A stretch of 64,000 nt of DNA from Thiothrix phosphatis (GCF_035668035.1 NZ_JAYMYJ010000152.1:62001-126000); one strand, 5' to 3'. Numbered from the stretch's first letter, positions 1 through 9,547 are shown. The notes: generated by a model from the letters alone, not told the origin. A program made the numbers and translations.

Positions 1-171
1 GTGGGCGAGCCGCCGTTGATGCTGGCCATGTCGGTGTTTTTCGCCTTGCGGGATGCGGTCGCCAGCGTCGGCGATTACCGTCTCCAACCGCCGTTGCAGC
101 CGCCCGCCACGCCGGAAGCCATCCTGAACGCGGTGCAGGCGGTGCAGTCCGCCCACCAGGAAACGGCATGA
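1..171 (+). CDS. xdhB: Xanthine dehydrogenase molybdopterin-binding subunit XdhB, C-terminal fragment
   Basis: An open frame runs from the left edge to a TGA at 169-171 and encodes about 56 residues. It begins with GEPPLMLAMSVFFALRDA, the conserved tail of the molybdenum-cofactor subunit of bacterial xanthine dehydrogenase, which oxidises hypoxanthine and xanthine to urate. The rest of the gene lies outside the window, so active-site residues cannot be checked. The stop overlaps the ATG of xdhC in an ATGA arrangement, which indicates one operon. The identification rests on this short tail plus the XdhC neighbour. Confidence 0.85.
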   Translation: MGEPPLMLAMSVFFALRDAVASVGDYRLQPPLQPPATPEAILNAVQAVQSAHQETA

Positions 172-950
172 CGCCACCCGCCTTCATTATCGCCCGCATT
201 GCCGAAGTCCGTGGCTCTTCCCCGCGGGAACACGGCGCGTCTATGCTGATTGCGCCGCAAGCCACGCTGGGCAGCATTGGCGGCGGGCGTCTGGAACATC
301 GGGTGATTGAGGCGGCGCGCAAATGGTTGCTGGACGGGCCGTTTGCCGGTTTCCGCGACGACGTGTTCACGCTTGGCCCGGAACTCGGCCAGTGTTGCGG
401 TGGGCGCATCCGCATCCGTTACCAGTACTGCGCGGACGTAGGCCAGTGGCGGCACCCGCAACAACACGGCGCTGAGGCTTTCCAAATTGCATTGTTTGGT
501 GCCGGGCATGTCGGCAAGGCGCTGGCCGCGATCCTCGCCACCCAGCATTGCCGCCTGCACTGGGTGGACAACCGCGAGGAACAGTTCCCCGCCGCCTTGC
601 CCGCCAACACCCGCCAGTATGTGGCGGCCAACCCCGCCGATCTTGTGTGTGAACTGCCCCCCGACGCCTGGGTGTTGATCATGACCCACGACCATGCGCT
701 GGACTTGGCGATTTGCGATGCGGTTTTGCGCCGCGACCGTTTCCGTTTTCTGGGCTTGATCGGTTCGCAGACCAAACTGGCGAAATTCCGCAAACACCTG
801 CTGGACAGCGGCCACAGCAGCGAACAATTGGGGCGCGTCACGTCCCCCATCGGCATCCCGCAAATCCGCAGCAAGCAGCCGGAACGCATCGCCCTGGCTG
901 CCGCCGCCCAACTGCTGGCCCTACAGGAACAGGAGAACCCGCATGACTAG
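168..950 (+). CDS. xdhC: Xanthine dehydrogenase accessory protein XdhC
   Basis: 260 residues. XdhC binds molybdenum cofactor, promotes its sulfuration and inserts it into XdhB; it is not part of the mature enzyme. The N-terminal XdhC/CoxI domain is visible as GSSPREHG (16-23), GSIGGGRLE (35-43) and LGQCCGGR (73-80). The C-terminal half is a Rossmann domain with GAGHVG (111-116) and a later GLIGSQTK segment. The start ATG at 168 overlaps the xdhB stop, and the 3' end overlaps the next ABC gene by 8 bases, so it sits inside a purine utilisation operon. The length is normal for the family. A second XdhC-family protein in this window (18883-19938) belongs instead to the CO dehydrogenase operon. 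Confidence 0.93.
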   Translation: MTPPAFIIARIAEVRGSSPREHGASMLIAPQATLGSIGGGRLEHRVIEAARKWLLDGPFAGFRDDVFTLGPELGQCCGGRIRIRYQYCADVGQWRHPQQHGAEAFQIALFGAGHVGKALAAILATQHCRLHWVDNREEQFPAALPANTRQYVAANPADLVCELPPDAWVLIMTHDHALDLAICDAVLRRDRFRFLGLIGSQTKLAKFRKHLLDSGHSSEQLGRVTSPIGIPQIRSKQPERIALAAAAQLLALQEQENPHD

Positions 951-2502
951 CCCCCCCCGCCTTGAATTGCGCGGCATCAGCAAATATTACCCTTCGGTGG
1001 TCGCCAACGAGGATGTCAGCCTGACCGTTATGCCCGGTGAAATCCACGCCCTGCTGGGTGAAAACGGCGCAGGCAAAAGCACCCTGATGAAAGCGGTGTA
1101 CGGCGTGGTCAAGCCCGACAAGGGGCAGATTTTCTGGAACGGCGAGGAAGTCCACATCAACAGCCCGGCGCAGGCGCGCAAGCTGGGGATCGGCATGGTG
1201 TTCCAACACTTTTCGCTGTTCGACACCCTCAGCGTCACCCAAAACATCTCGCTGGCGATGGACGACAAGCACCATATGGGCAAGCTGGCCAAGCGCATTG
1301 AAGAGGTGTCGGAAAGCTACGGCCTGCCGCTGAACCCGCACCGTTTGGTGCATGATTTGTCCGTCGGCGAACGCCAGCGGGTGGAAATCGTGCGCTGCCT
1401 GTTGCAGGAGCCGCGCCTGCTGATCATGGACGAACCCACTTCCGTCCTCACCCCGCAGGCGGTGCGCAAGCTGTTTGAAACCCTGCGCCGCCTTTCCGAT
1501 GAAGGATGCAGCATCCTCTACATCAGCCACAAGCTGGAGGAAATCCGCGAACTCTGCCACAGCGCCACCGTGTTGCGCGCGGGCAAGGTCAGCGGCACGG
1601 CAGACCCGCGCCAGGAAACCGCCAAGAGCCTGGCGGAAATGATGGTGGGCAAGGAACTGCCTATCTGCGAACACCCGCCCGCCCGCACCGACGGCGCGGA
1701 ACTGCTGGTGGTCAGGCAGCTTTCCCGCCAGTCCGAAGACCCGTTTGGCACCGATTTGAAGGACGTGGGCCTTAGCGTGCGCGCCGGGGAAATCTTCGGC
1801 ATCGCTGGGGTGTCCGGCAACGGCCAGCAGGAACTGCTGTACGCCCTCAGCGGCGAAAAGCCTTCCAAGGACGCCGCCGAAATCCTCATCAACGGCCAGC
1901 CCGCCGGGCGCATGAACCCGGCCCAGCGGCGCAAGTTGGGCTTGCGTTTCGTGCCGGAAGAACGCCTCGGGCGCGGTGCCGTTCCGCCCATGTCGCTGTC
2001 CTACAATGCGCTGTTGACCGGGCATGATGGCGAAATGACCAAAAACGGTTTCATCCATCACGGGCGCATGCGGGATTTTTCCCTCAACAGCATTGAACGC
2101 TTCAACGTCAAGTGCGGCGGGCCGGATGCGGAAGCCAAGAGCCTCTCCGGCGGCAATGTGCAGAAATACATCGTAGGCCGCGAACTGCTGCTCAACCCCG
2201 AAGTGCTGGTGATTTCGCAACCGACCTGGGGTGTGGACGTGGGCGCGGCCAGCTTCATCCGCCAGACCTTGGTCGACCTGCGCGAAAAAGGCGTGGCCAT
2301 CCTGGTGGTGTCCGAAGAGCTGGATGAATTGTTTGAAATCTGTGACCGGCTCGCTGTCATCCATCATGGCAAATTGTCGGAGCCTTACCCGGCGCGGGCA
2401 ATCACGCTGGATGAAATCGGCGTGCTGATGGGCGGCGGCAGCCTTGCCCAGACAGCGCCCGCTGACTTGCCAACCACTGCCAATACGGAGGCGCACCCAT
2501 GA
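943..2502 (+). CDS. Purine/nucleoside ABC importer, duplicated ATP-binding protein
   Basis: 519 residues with two fused ABC ATPase domains, the architecture of sugar and BMP-type nucleoside importers (NupA/YufO-like). The first domain has Walker A GENGAGKS (39-46), signature LSVGERQ (140-146) and Walker B LLIMDEP (160-166). The second has a degenerate Walker A, GVSGNGQQ (290-297), but an intact signature LSGGNVQ (402-408), as is usual for these transporters. It overlaps xdhC by 8 bases and the next permease by 4 (ATGA). Together with two permeases, a BMP-type binding protein and the xdh genes, the likely cargo is a purine base or nucleoside; this substrate is inferred from context. Confidence 0.92.
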   Translation: MTSPPRLELRGISKYYPSVVANEDVSLTVMPGEIHALLGENGAGKSTLMKAVYGVVKPDKGQIFWNGEEVHINSPAQARKLGIGMVFQHFSLFDTLSVTQNISLAMDDKHHMGKLAKRIEEVSESYGLPLNPHRLVHDLSVGERQRVEIVRCLLQEPRLLIMDEPTSVLTPQAVRKLFETLRRLSDEGCSILYISHKLEEIRELCHSATVLRAGKVSGTADPRQETAKSLAEMMVGKELPICEHPPARTDGAELLVVRQLSRQSEDPFGTDLKDVGLSVRAGEIFGIAGVSGNGQQELLYALSGEKPSKDAAEILINGQPAGRMNPAQRRKLGLRFVPEERLGRGAVPPMSLSYNALLTGHDGEMTKNGFIHHGRMRDFSLNSIERFNVKCGGPDAEAKSLSGGNVQKYIVGRELLLNPEVLVISQPTWGVDVGAASFIRQTLVDLREKGVAILVVSEELDELFEICDRLAVIHHGKLSEPYPARAITLDEIGVLMGGGSLAQTAPADLPTTANTEAHP

Positions 2503-3620
2503 TCAAATTGACGCCGCGTCCGCAACCTTCCCAGCAGATGCTTTGGTTGTCGCCCTTGCTGGCGATCGCCCTGATGCTGGTGGTTGGGATGATTGTGTTC
2601 ACCTTGCTGGGGCAAAACCCGCTCAAGGCGTTCCATGCTTTCTTTATTGAGCCGGTCAATGACCTGTACGGCATTGGCGAGCTGTTCATCAAGGCGTCGC
2701 CGCTGGCGTTGATCGCGCTGGGGCTGTCGGTCGGGTTCCGCGCCAATGTGTGGAATATCGGTGCGGAAGGGCAGTTGACCATGGGCGCCATTGCGGCGGG
2801 CGGTGTTGCGCTGTGGTTTTACGACAGTGAAAGCCATTTTGTGCTGCCGTTGATGCTCATCGCCGGGGCGCTGGGCGGCATGTTGTGGGCGGCGATTCCG
2901 GCATTCCTGCGCACCCGTTTCAACACCAGTGAAATCTTGGTCAGCCTGATGCTGGTGTATGTGGCCGAACTGGTCCTCAGCTGGCTGGTGCATGGGCCGT
3001 GGCGCGACCCGGACGGTTTCGGTTTCCCGCAATCCAAGCAGTTTTCTGATTCGGCGTTGCTGCCGGTGCTGCTGGAAGGCACCCGCGCCCATGCGGGTCT
3101 GCTGATCACGCTGGTCGCGCTGGCGGTGACGTATGTCTTCCTGCGCTGGAGCGTGGTGGCGTTCCAGATGCGGGTGGCGGGGCTGGCGCCGAGGGCGGCG
3201 GATTACGCCGGTTTCAACGCCAAGCGCACCATCTGGATTGGCTTGCTGGCGGGCGGGGCTGCTGCCGGGTTGGCGGGGACCAGTGAAATCGCCGGGCCGA
3301 TCGGGCAGTTGAGCATCCCGTTGTCGCCGGGGTATGGGTTCGCGGCGATTATTGTCGCCTTTGTCGGGCGCCTGAACCCCATCGGCATTTTGCTGGCCAG
3401 CTTGCTGATGGCGCTGCTGTATCTGGGCGGGGAATCGGCGCAGATGCAACTGGCATTGCCAGCGGCGGTCAGCGGCGTGTTCCAAGGCTTGTTGTTGTTC
3501 TTCCTGCTGGCGACGGACGTGCTGATCAATTTCCGCATTAGCTGGGGCGGTGGCAGGCCCAAACCCGCAGCGGCTGCCCCGCAAGCGGTGGCCAAACCTG
3601 TGATGGAGGGCGAACAATGA
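2499..3620 (+). CDS. Purine/nucleoside ABC importer permease 1
   Basis: 373 residues, strongly hydrophobic, with an N-terminal membrane segment at about 17-42 and several further helices. It has the GLSVGFRANVWNIGAEGQ signature of the BPD_transp_2 permeases (NupB/YufP-like, related to LivM and RbsC) that pair with BMP-family binding proteins. The C-terminal tail is alanine/proline rich and soluble. The ATG at 2499 overlaps the ATPase stop by 4 bases and its own stop overlaps the second permease by 4, so the proteins are translationally coupled. It forms half of the transmembrane channel. Confidence 0.9.
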   Translation: MIKLTPRPQPSQQMLWLSPLLAIALMLVVGMIVFTLLGQNPLKAFHAFFIEPVNDLYGIGELFIKASPLALIALGLSVGFRANVWNIGAEGQLTMGAIAAGGVALWFYDSESHFVLPLMLIAGALGGMLWAAIPAFLRTRFNTSEILVSLMLVYVAELVLSWLVHGPWRDPDGFGFPQSKQFSDSALLPVLLEGTRAHAGLLITLVALAVTYVFLRWSVVAFQMRVAGLAPRAADYAGFNAKRTIWIGLLAGGAAAGLAGTSEIAGPIGQLSIPLSPGYGFAAIIVAFVGRLNPIGILLASLLMALLYLGGESAQMQLALPAAVSGVFQGLLLFFLLATDVLINFRISWGGGRPKPAAAAPQAVAKPVMEGEQ

Positions 3621-4546
3621 GTGCAGACACCCTTGTCTTGATCTTGGTGGCGACGGTGGCCGCTGGCGTGCCGTTGATCTTCGCTGCCCTGGGCGAACTG
3701 ATTGTGGAAAAATCCGGCGTGCTCAACCTGGGCGTGGAAGGCATGATGATCGTCGGTGCCATCAGCGGTTTCATGGTGGCGGCGGAAAGCGGTTCGCTGT
3801 GGCTGGGCGTGCTGGCCGGAGCCTTTGCTGGCATGTTGATGGCGCTGGTCTTCGCTTTTCTCACCCTCAGCCTGATGGCCAACCAGGTGGCGAGTGGGCT
3901 GGCGCTGACCATTTTCGGCATCGGCCTGAGCGCTTATATGGGGCAGGCGTATAACAGCGTGGCGCTGGATGGGCTCAAGGCTATCCAGATTCCGCTCTTG
4001 AGCGACCTGCCGGTGGTCGGCAAGCTGCTGTTCGGTTATGACCCGCTGGTGTATCTGGCGCTGCTGATGTATCCGCTGCTGGTATGGTTTTTGTATTACA
4101 GCCGGGGTGGGCTGATCTTGCGCGCCATTGGCGAATCCCCCAGTTCGGCGCATGCGCTGGGCTACCCGGTGATTAAAATCCGCTATCTGGCGGTGTTGTT
4201 CGGCGGTGCCATGGCGGGCATTGGCGGCGCTTACCTGTCGCTGGCCTATACCCCGCTGTGGTCGGAAGGCATGACCGCCGGGCGCGGCTGGATTGCGCTG
4301 GCGCTGGTGGTGTTCGCCACTTGGAGGCCGGGCAGGGTGCTGCTGGGCGCGTTCCTGTTTGGCGGCGTGACCATCGCCCAGTTCCATGTGCAGGGTATGG
4401 GCGTGGAAATCCCCTCCCAGTTCCTGTCGATGCTGCCTTATCTGGCGACCATTACCGTGCTGGTGCTGATTTCACGCAACGCCGCCACCATCCGGCTGAA
4501 CGCCCCGGCCTCGCTCGGGCAGGCTTTCCATAACGAAGTTCATTGA
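3617..4546 (+). CDS. Purine/nucleoside ABC importer permease 2
   Basis: 309 residues, nearly all hydrophobic helices. The first 45 residues contain LIFAALGELIVEKSGVLNLGVEGMM (read here as two blocks, LIFAALGELIVEKSG and VLNLGVEGMM), the hallmark of the second permease (NupC/YufQ-like) in BMP-type nucleoside importers. It follows permease 1 with an ATGA overlap and precedes the binding protein by 20 bases. It forms the heterodimeric pore with permease 1. Confidence 0.9.
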   Translation: MSADTLVLILVATVAAGVPLIFAALGELIVEKSGVLNLGVEGMMIVGAISGFMVAAESGSLWLGVLAGAFAGMLMALVFAFLTLSLMANQVASGLALTIFGIGLSAYMGQAYNSVALDGLKAIQIPLLSDLPVVGKLLFGYDPLVYLALLMYPLLVWFLYYSRGGLILRAIGESPSSAHALGYPVIKIRYLAVLFGGAMAGIGGAYLSLAYTPLWSEGMTAGRGWIALALVVFATWRPGRVLLGAFLFGGVTIAQFHVQGMGVEIPSQFLSMLPYLATITVLVLISRNAATIRLNAPASLGQAFHNEVH

Positions 4547-4566
4547 TCTGAAGGAGACGTTTCACC

Positions 4567-5682
4567 ATGACAGACAAGTTCACAACAGACCGCAGGCAGG
4601 TGCTGAAAATCCTGCTGGGTTCCTCCCTGATGGCCGGGTCGCTGCCCCTGTTCAGCAGTCTGGCGCTGGCGGACGACAAGGAAAAGCTGAAGGTCGCCTT
4701 CATTTATGTCAGCCCGATCGGCGACGCTGGCTGGACGTACCAGCATGACCAGGGGCGCAAGCAAATGCAGGACAAGCTCGGCGACAAGGTGGAGGTGAAG
4801 GTGCTCGACAGCGTGCCGGAAGGCGCGGAAGTCGAGCGGGTCGTCCGTGAGCTGGCCAGCAGCGGCTACAAGCTGATCTTTGGCACGTCCTTTGGTTATA
4901 TGAACCCGATGCTCAAGGTCGCCAAGGCGTTCCCTAACACGCATTTCGAGCATGCCACCGGCTACAAGACCGCCAAGAATCTCGGCAATTACAACGCCCG
5001 TTTCTACGAAGGCCGCTATTTGGCGGGCATCGTGGCCGGTTCCATGACCAAGAGCAAAAAGCTGGGTTATGTCGCCGCTTTCCCGATCCCGGAAGTGCTG
5101 CAAGGCATCAACGCTTATCTGCGGGGCGCACAGAGCGTCAATCCGGATGTGGAGCTGAACGTGGTGTGGGTCAACTCCTGGTTCGACCCGGGCCGTGAGC
5201 GCGAGGCCGCCGACACCCTGATCGACCAGGGCGCGGATGTCGTCACCCACCACACCGACTCCACCGCCGTCGTCATCGCCGCGCAGGAAAAGGGCAAATA
5301 CGCGATCGCCTACCATTCCGACATGTCCAAGTATGGCAAGGATGCGCACCTGACCGCCGTTACCCACCACTGGGGTGACTATTACACCAAGGAGGTGCAA
5401 GCGGAACTGGATGGCAAATGGGAACCCGGCAGCATTTGGGGCGGCATCAAGGATGGCATGATTGACTTGGCACCCCTGAATGCGGTGGTGCCAGCCGACG
5501 TCAAGGAAAAGGTGGAAAAGGCCAAGGCGTCGATTGTCGACGGCAGCTTGCATCCGTTTGGCGGCCCAGTCGTCATGCAAGACGGCAAGGAAGTGGTCGC
5601 CGCAGGCGGCAGCCTGTCGGACGAAGACCTTTCCAAAATGGATTACTACGTGAAAGGGGTCAACGGCAAATTGCCGAAGTAA
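4567..5682 (+). CDS. BMP-family ABC transporter substrate-binding protein
   Basis: 371 residues, a periplasmic binding protein of the BMP/PnrA family that binds nucleosides or purine-like ligands for the importer encoded just upstream. The N terminus is an export signal: a twin arginine at residues 9-10 (RRQVLKIL), then a hydrophobic stretch ending near ALADD at about 35-39. This looks Tat-like, although Sec export is not excluded. The mature part starts with KVAFIYVSPIGDAGW, typical of the family. A good AAGGAG-type ribosome site lies about 9 bases before the ATG. It is the last gene of the operon and is followed by an intrinsic terminator. Confidence 0.9.
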   Translation: MTDKFTTDRRQVLKILLGSSLMAGSLPLFSSLALADDKEKLKVAFIYVSPIGDAGWTYQHDQGRKQMQDKLGDKVEVKVLDSVPEGAEVERVVRELASSGYKLIFGTSFGYMNPMLKVAKAFPNTHFEHATGYKTAKNLGNYNARFYEGRYLAGIVAGSMTKSKKLGYVAAFPIPEVLQGINAYLRGAQSVNPDVELNVVWVNSWFDPGREREAADTLIDQGADVVTHHTDSTAVVIAAQEKGKYAIAYHSDMSKYGKDAHLTAVTHHWGDYYTKEVQAELDGKWEPGSIWGGIKDGMIDLAPLNAVVPADVKEKVEKAKASIVDGSLHPFGGPVVMQDGKEVVAAGGSLSDEDLSKMDYYVKGVNGKLPK

Positions 5683-5695
5683 ACCCGCCGGATAG

Positions 5696-5723
5696 AAGCC
5701 AGCCCAGAAAGGTCTGGCTTTTT
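5696..5723 (+). terminator. Intrinsic terminator of the purine importer operon
   Basis: A perfect 7-bp stem, AAGCCAG at 5696-5702 and CTGGCTT at 5714-5720, encloses an 11-base loop and runs into a short T tract. It lies 14 bases after the stop of the binding-protein gene, which is where a plus-strand rho-independent terminator would be expected. Confidence 0.75.
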
Positions 5724-5746
5724 CAGTCATTGCAAAGGTGTGTTGT

Positions 5747-5780
5747 TATAATCGGTGCAAGAGACACATTCCGCTATACT
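5747..5780 (+). promoter_or_regulatory. Candidate promoter elements before the SNF2 helicase gene
   Basis: Two sigma-70 -10-like hexamers occur in the 130-base gap: TATAAT at 5747-5752 and TATACT at 5775-5780. Neither has a good -35 hexamer at 16-18 bases, so the assignment is weak. They are the only plausible start region for the island because a terminator precedes them. Confidence 0.35.
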
Positions 5781-5812
5781 GCAATCATTTAAACAAATAG
5801 CCATAGTTGGAT

Positions 5813-8671
5813 ATGCAGCTAACACCGCACCAATCACAATACTTCGCTTGGCAATTAACCCGTCACGCGGCCAGCAATTCACTGGAATCCCTTGCACCGA
5901 CCTTGGTAAACGCCCAGATAGATTTGAATCCCCATCAAGTCGAAGCAGCTCTTTTCGCTTATGAAAACCCCTTATCCAAAGGCGTTATTCTTGCCGACGA
6001 AGTTGGTTTGGGGAAAACCATTGAAGCTGGTCTGGTCATCGCCCAACGTTGGGCGGAACGTAAGCGCCATATATTGATTATCGTCCCCGCCAACCTGCGT
6101 AAACAGTGGCATCAGGAATTACAAGACAAGTTTGGCCTGTCATGCCTGTTACTGGAAAGCAAAAACTATAACGCACTGCAAAAGGACGGTGCCCGTAACC
6201 CTTTTGCCTCGGATAGCATCGTTATCTGCTCGTATCAATTCGCCAACAGTAAGGCCAAGGATGTCAAGGCGGTAGATTGGCATTTGGTGGTGTTGGATGA
6301 AGCCCATCGTCTGCGTAACGTCTACAAAACCGGCAATGTCATTGCCCGCACACTCAAGGATTCCCTGGAACGGGTGCAATCCAAAATCCTGCTGACCGCC
6401 ACCCCACTGCAAAACTCCTTGCTGGAACTGTACGGACTGGTCAGCCTGATTGATGAACGAGTGTTTGGTGATCTGGACAGTTTCCGCACCCAGTTCGGGC
6501 AAACCAATCGGGAGCAAACCCTACAAAACCTGCGGCAGCGGATTACCCCGTTCTGCAAACGCACCCTGCGCCGACAAGTGCAGCAATACGTCCCTTACAC
6601 CAAACGCATCCCGCTGCTGGAAGAGTTTACGCCCTCGCAGGATGAACAGGAGTTCTCCCTGTTAGTGTCGGATTATCTGCGCCGCCCCAATCTGCAAGCC
6701 TTGCCAGAAGGCCAGCGCCAACTGATTTCGCTGGTATTGTGGAAATTGCTGGCTTCCTCCCCCCAGGCCATTTCCGGTGCTTTGGAAACAATGGCGAACC
6801 GCCTCCAATCTGTGCTGGATGACGCCACCTCGCCTGACCTGCTGTACACACTCGATGATGATTACGAGGCATTGGATGAAACCGCTGATGAGTGGGAATC
6901 CGATGACCAGGTCAACGACAAACCCAATGTACGCGAAGCCATTCGGCAAGAAGTGGACGAGTTACGCCTGTTCAGGGAAAAAGCCGACCAGATTCGGGAC
7001 AACAGTAAAGGCCAGGCCCTGCTGACTGCGTTGGAACGGGCGTTCAGTGAACTGGAACGGTTGGGAGCAGCCCGGAAGGCTATTATTTTCACCGAATCCA
7101 AACGCACCCAAAACTATTTGCAAGAACTACTAAAAAGCACCTCCTACGGTGACGGTCTGGTTTTGTTCAATGGTACAAACAGTGATCCACAGGCGCAGAA
7201 AATCTACAAAGAGTGGGCACAGCGTCATGCCGGTACTGACAAGGTAACAGGTTCCAAAACAGCCGACACCCGTGCGGCGCTGGTTGATTACTTCCGCGAG
7301 CAAGGCACGGTCATGATTGCCACGGAAGCAGGTGCGGAAGGCATCAACCTGCAATTCTGTTCATTGGTCATCAATTACGACTTGCCCTGGAACCCGCAAC
7401 GGATAGAACAGCGCATTGGCCGTTGTCACCGTTACGGGCAAAGGCATGATGTCGTCGTGGTCAATTTCGTTGACCGCACGAATGAAGCTGACCGGCGTGT
7501 GTATGAATTGCTGGCGCAAAAATTCCAGCTCTTTGATGGCGTATTCGGCGCAAGTGATGAAGTGCTGGGGGCGATTGGTTCTGGCATCGACTTTGAACGC
7601 CGCATTGCCCAGATTTATCAGCAGGATTGCCGTGACCCAAATGTGATCCGACACAGTTTTGAAACGTTGCAACAGGAACTTGCGGGCGAAATCAGCGCAG
7701 CCATGCAGCAAACCCGACAGGTGCTGCTGGAAACTTTTGACGAAACCGTAAATGCGCGACTCAGGCAACATGCGGAAGACAGCAAAGTCATTCTGGATCG
7801 TTACGAGCGTATGCTGATGGATTTGAGCCGTACCGCCCTGCGGGATCACGCAGATTTTGGTGCGGAGAACCATTTTGAATTGCTCTCGCTGCCAACGCCA
7901 GCTTTGACGAACCAGGCTCCACTGGGGCGCTATGAGTTGCCACGCCGTACCGGAGAGTCCCATCTGTACCGGCTGGGGCATCCACTGGCGGAATGGGTTC
8001 TGGAACAAGCCAAACAAATCCATTTGCCAGCCGCCAGCCTGAGATTTGATTACGCAGCCTATGCCGGGAGAATTACAACGCTGGAAAGTTATCAAGGCAA
8101 ACGAGGTAGCTTGCAAGCCAAACTTGTGACTGTTTCAGCTTTGGCAGAAGCAGAACAGCACATCCTGGTTGCTGCGGTTGATCAGCATGGACGCACGCTG
8201 CCAGAAGATGACCCGGACAAACTGCTGCGTATTCCCGCAACGGTTACAGCTACCGCGATTGATATTCCAGATAACCCCAAGTTGCAGCAAGACTTGGCAC
8301 AGCGCAAGAATAACCTGTTGCGCCAAATCAATGAGCGCAACCTCAGCTATTTTGATCAGGAAGTGCAAAAGCTGGATGCATGGGCCGATGACCTGAAGTT
8401 GGGGCTGGAGCAGGAAATCAAGGATATCGACCGCGAAATCAAGGAAGTCCGCCGTACTGCGGCAGTCGCACCGACGCTGGATGAAAAACTCCATTGGCAA
8501 AAGCGCCAGCGTGAGCTGGAAACCAAACGCAGCAAATCACGCCGCGAACTGTTCCGGCGACAAGATGACATTGATGACCAGCGCAACGACCTGATCACCG
8601 GGCTGGAAAACCGCCTGCAACAGCGGGTGGAAGAACAGACGCTATTTACCATCGAATGGGAACTGGTGTAG
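5813..8671 (+). CDS. SNF2-family DNA helicase/translocase of a defence island
   Basis: 952 residues from the ATG at 5813; a TTG two codons earlier is also in frame. The SNF2/RapA-type ATPase core is complete: Walker A in DEVGLGKT (about 62-69), Walker B DEAH (162-165), motif III TATPLQN (195-201) and motif VI QRIGRCHRYGQ (about 532-543). A charged, Lys/Glu-rich C-terminal segment (about 790-930) looks coiled-coil. Such proteins translocate on double-stranded DNA. Near restriction-modification genes, SNF2 proteins are known from DISARM (DrmD) and related islands. It heads a plus-strand cluster ending with type III-like Mod and Res. No DrmA or DrmB is present, so DISARM membership is not supported. 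Confidence 0.85.
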   Translation: MQLTPHQSQYFAWQLTRHAASNSLESLAPTLVNAQIDLNPHQVEAALFAYENPLSKGVILADEVGLGKTIEAGLVIAQRWAERKRHILIIVPANLRKQWHQELQDKFGLSCLLLESKNYNALQKDGARNPFASDSIVICSYQFANSKAKDVKAVDWHLVVLDEAHRLRNVYKTGNVIARTLKDSLERVQSKILLTATPLQNSLLELYGLVSLIDERVFGDLDSFRTQFGQTNREQTLQNLRQRITPFCKRTLRRQVQQYVPYTKRIPLLEEFTPSQDEQEFSLLVSDYLRRPNLQALPEGQRQLISLVLWKLLASSPQAISGALETMANRLQSVLDDATSPDLLYTLDDDYEALDETADEWESDDQVNDKPNVREAIRQEVDELRLFREKADQIRDNSKGQALLTALERAFSELERLGAARKAIIFTESKRTQNYLQELLKSTSYGDGLVLFNGTNSDPQAQKIYKEWAQRHAGTDKVTGSKTADTRAALVDYFREQGTVMIATEAGAEGINLQFCSLVINYDLPWNPQRIEQRIGRCHRYGQRHDVVVVNFVDRTNEADRRVYELLAQKFQLFDGVFGASDEVLGAIGSGIDFERRIAQIYQQDCRDPNVIRHSFETLQQELAGEISAAMQQTRQVLLETFDETVNARLRQHAEDSKVILDRYERMLMDLSRTALRDHADFGAENHFELLSLPTPALTNQAPLGRYELPRRTGESHLYRLGHPLAEWVLEQAKQIHLPAASLRFDYAAYAGRITTLESYQGKRGSLQAKLVTVSALAEAEQHILVAAVDQHGRTLPEDDPDKLLRIPATVTATAIDIPDNPKLQQDLAQRKNNLLRQINERNLSYFDQEVQKLDAWADDLKLGLEQEIKDIDREIKEVRRTAAVAPTLDEKLHWQKRQRELETKRSKSRRELFRRQDDIDDQRNDLITGLENRLQQRVEEQTLFTIEWELV

Positions 8672-8739
8672 TTGCCCGGTATTTTGAGGCAATGGGCACC
8701 TACGCTACACTAAATCCAACGCTATTTGGAAAAATGACT

Positions 8740-8991
8740 ATGCACAGCCTATCAATACCTTACACCGATGACCTATTGGTAACATCCGGCAAAGCACCGC
8801 AAGAACTGGAAGAAGAACTACGTTTCCTGCTGGCAGTCAAGCTGTTTGAAATGCACCGTCTGTCACTGGGCAAAGCCGCCGAATTCTGCGGTATGGTCAA
8901 ACTGCGCTTCATGTTTGAAGTGGGGCGGTTGAAAGTCCCTGTTGTCAACCTGAGCGACGATCAAATCGCAGATGAGTTGCGGGATGACTAA
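8740..8991 (+). CDS. UPF0175 family antitoxin-like protein
   Basis: 83 residues from ATG 8740; an in-frame ATG at 8734 is possible, but a GGA ribosome site at 8728-8730 fits 8740 better. It resembles UPF0175 proteins: LEEELRFLLAVKLFEMHRLSLGKAAEF (split: LEEELRFLLAVKLFE and MHRLSLGKAAEF), a helix-turn-helix-like region, followed by PVVNLSDDQIADEL. UPF0175 genes are commonly paired with DUF3368 PIN-like genes as type II toxin-antitoxin modules, and here the next gene overlaps by 8 bases. The expected role is neutralising the neighbour and possibly autorepression; this is inferred from the pairing. Confidence 0.8.
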   Translation: MHSLSIPYTDDLLVTSGKAPQELEEELRFLLAVKLFEMHRLSLGKAAEFCGMVKLRFMFEVGRLKVPVVNLSDDQIADELRDD

Positions 8992-9478
8992 GCCTGCAAT
9001 TGTTGCCGATAGTGGCCCGTTGATTTCTTTAGCCCTGATTGAGCAGCTGGATTTGTTGCGCCAGTTATATCAACAAGTCCTTGTTCCACCAGCGGTTTGG
9101 CATGAAGTTACCGTTAAAGGTAGAGGATTGCCTGGGGCGGAAGCGGTTTCCCAACTGACGTGGCTGGAAGTCCGCACACCAGAGCCACAAGTACTTCAAC
9201 CGCTATCCATTCTGGTTGACCCAGGTGAAGCTGAAGCCATTGCACTTGCCCAGACCATTGCAGACAGCATTGTGTTGCTGGATGACTCGCAAGCCCGACG
9301 AGTCGCAGAACGATTCAATATTCCCCGGATTGGTACACTGGGCATTTTACGCCGTGCAAAAAAACGCGGGTTGATAGCGGCTATCCGCCCCCACATTGAA
9401 TATCTCAAAGCCAATAACATCTATATGGCTGATAATCTGGTAGCCGCTGTACTACGGGATGTAGGCGAGGAAGGATAA
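8984..9478 (+). CDS. DUF3368 PIN-like toxin of a UPF0175/DUF3368 module
   Basis: 164 residues from the ATG at 8984; an earlier in-frame ATG at 8972 would add 4 residues. The sequence shows the PIN-like acidic pattern: AIVADSGPLISLA at the N terminus, DPGEAEAIALAQ in the middle and LLDDSQARRVAERF, then GTLGILRRAKKRGLI. Such proteins are predicted metal-dependent ribonucleases. The 8-base overlap with the UPF0175 gene supports a toxin-antitoxin pair, which may stabilise the surrounding island. Enzymatic activity is known only by family analogy. Confidence 0.8.
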   Translation: MTKPAIVADSGPLISLALIEQLDLLRQLYQQVLVPPAVWHEVTVKGRGLPGAEAVSQLTWLEVRTPEPQVLQPLSILVDPGEAEAIALAQTIADSIVLLDDSQARRVAERFNIPRIGTLGILRRAKKRGLIAAIRPHIEYLKANNIYMADNLVAAVLRDVGEEG

Positions 9479-9547
9479 AATTCTGGCAAACAATGTCCTG
9501 AATAATTACCATATAAGGAATTAATCGTATTTAACAGGGCTTACTGC

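Noticed and set aside
838..4387. Long open frames on the minus strand opposite the ABC importer genes
   Set aside because: They are His/Arg/Gln-rich shadows of GC-rich coding DNA, have no recognisable domain and lie entirely opposite well-identified genes.
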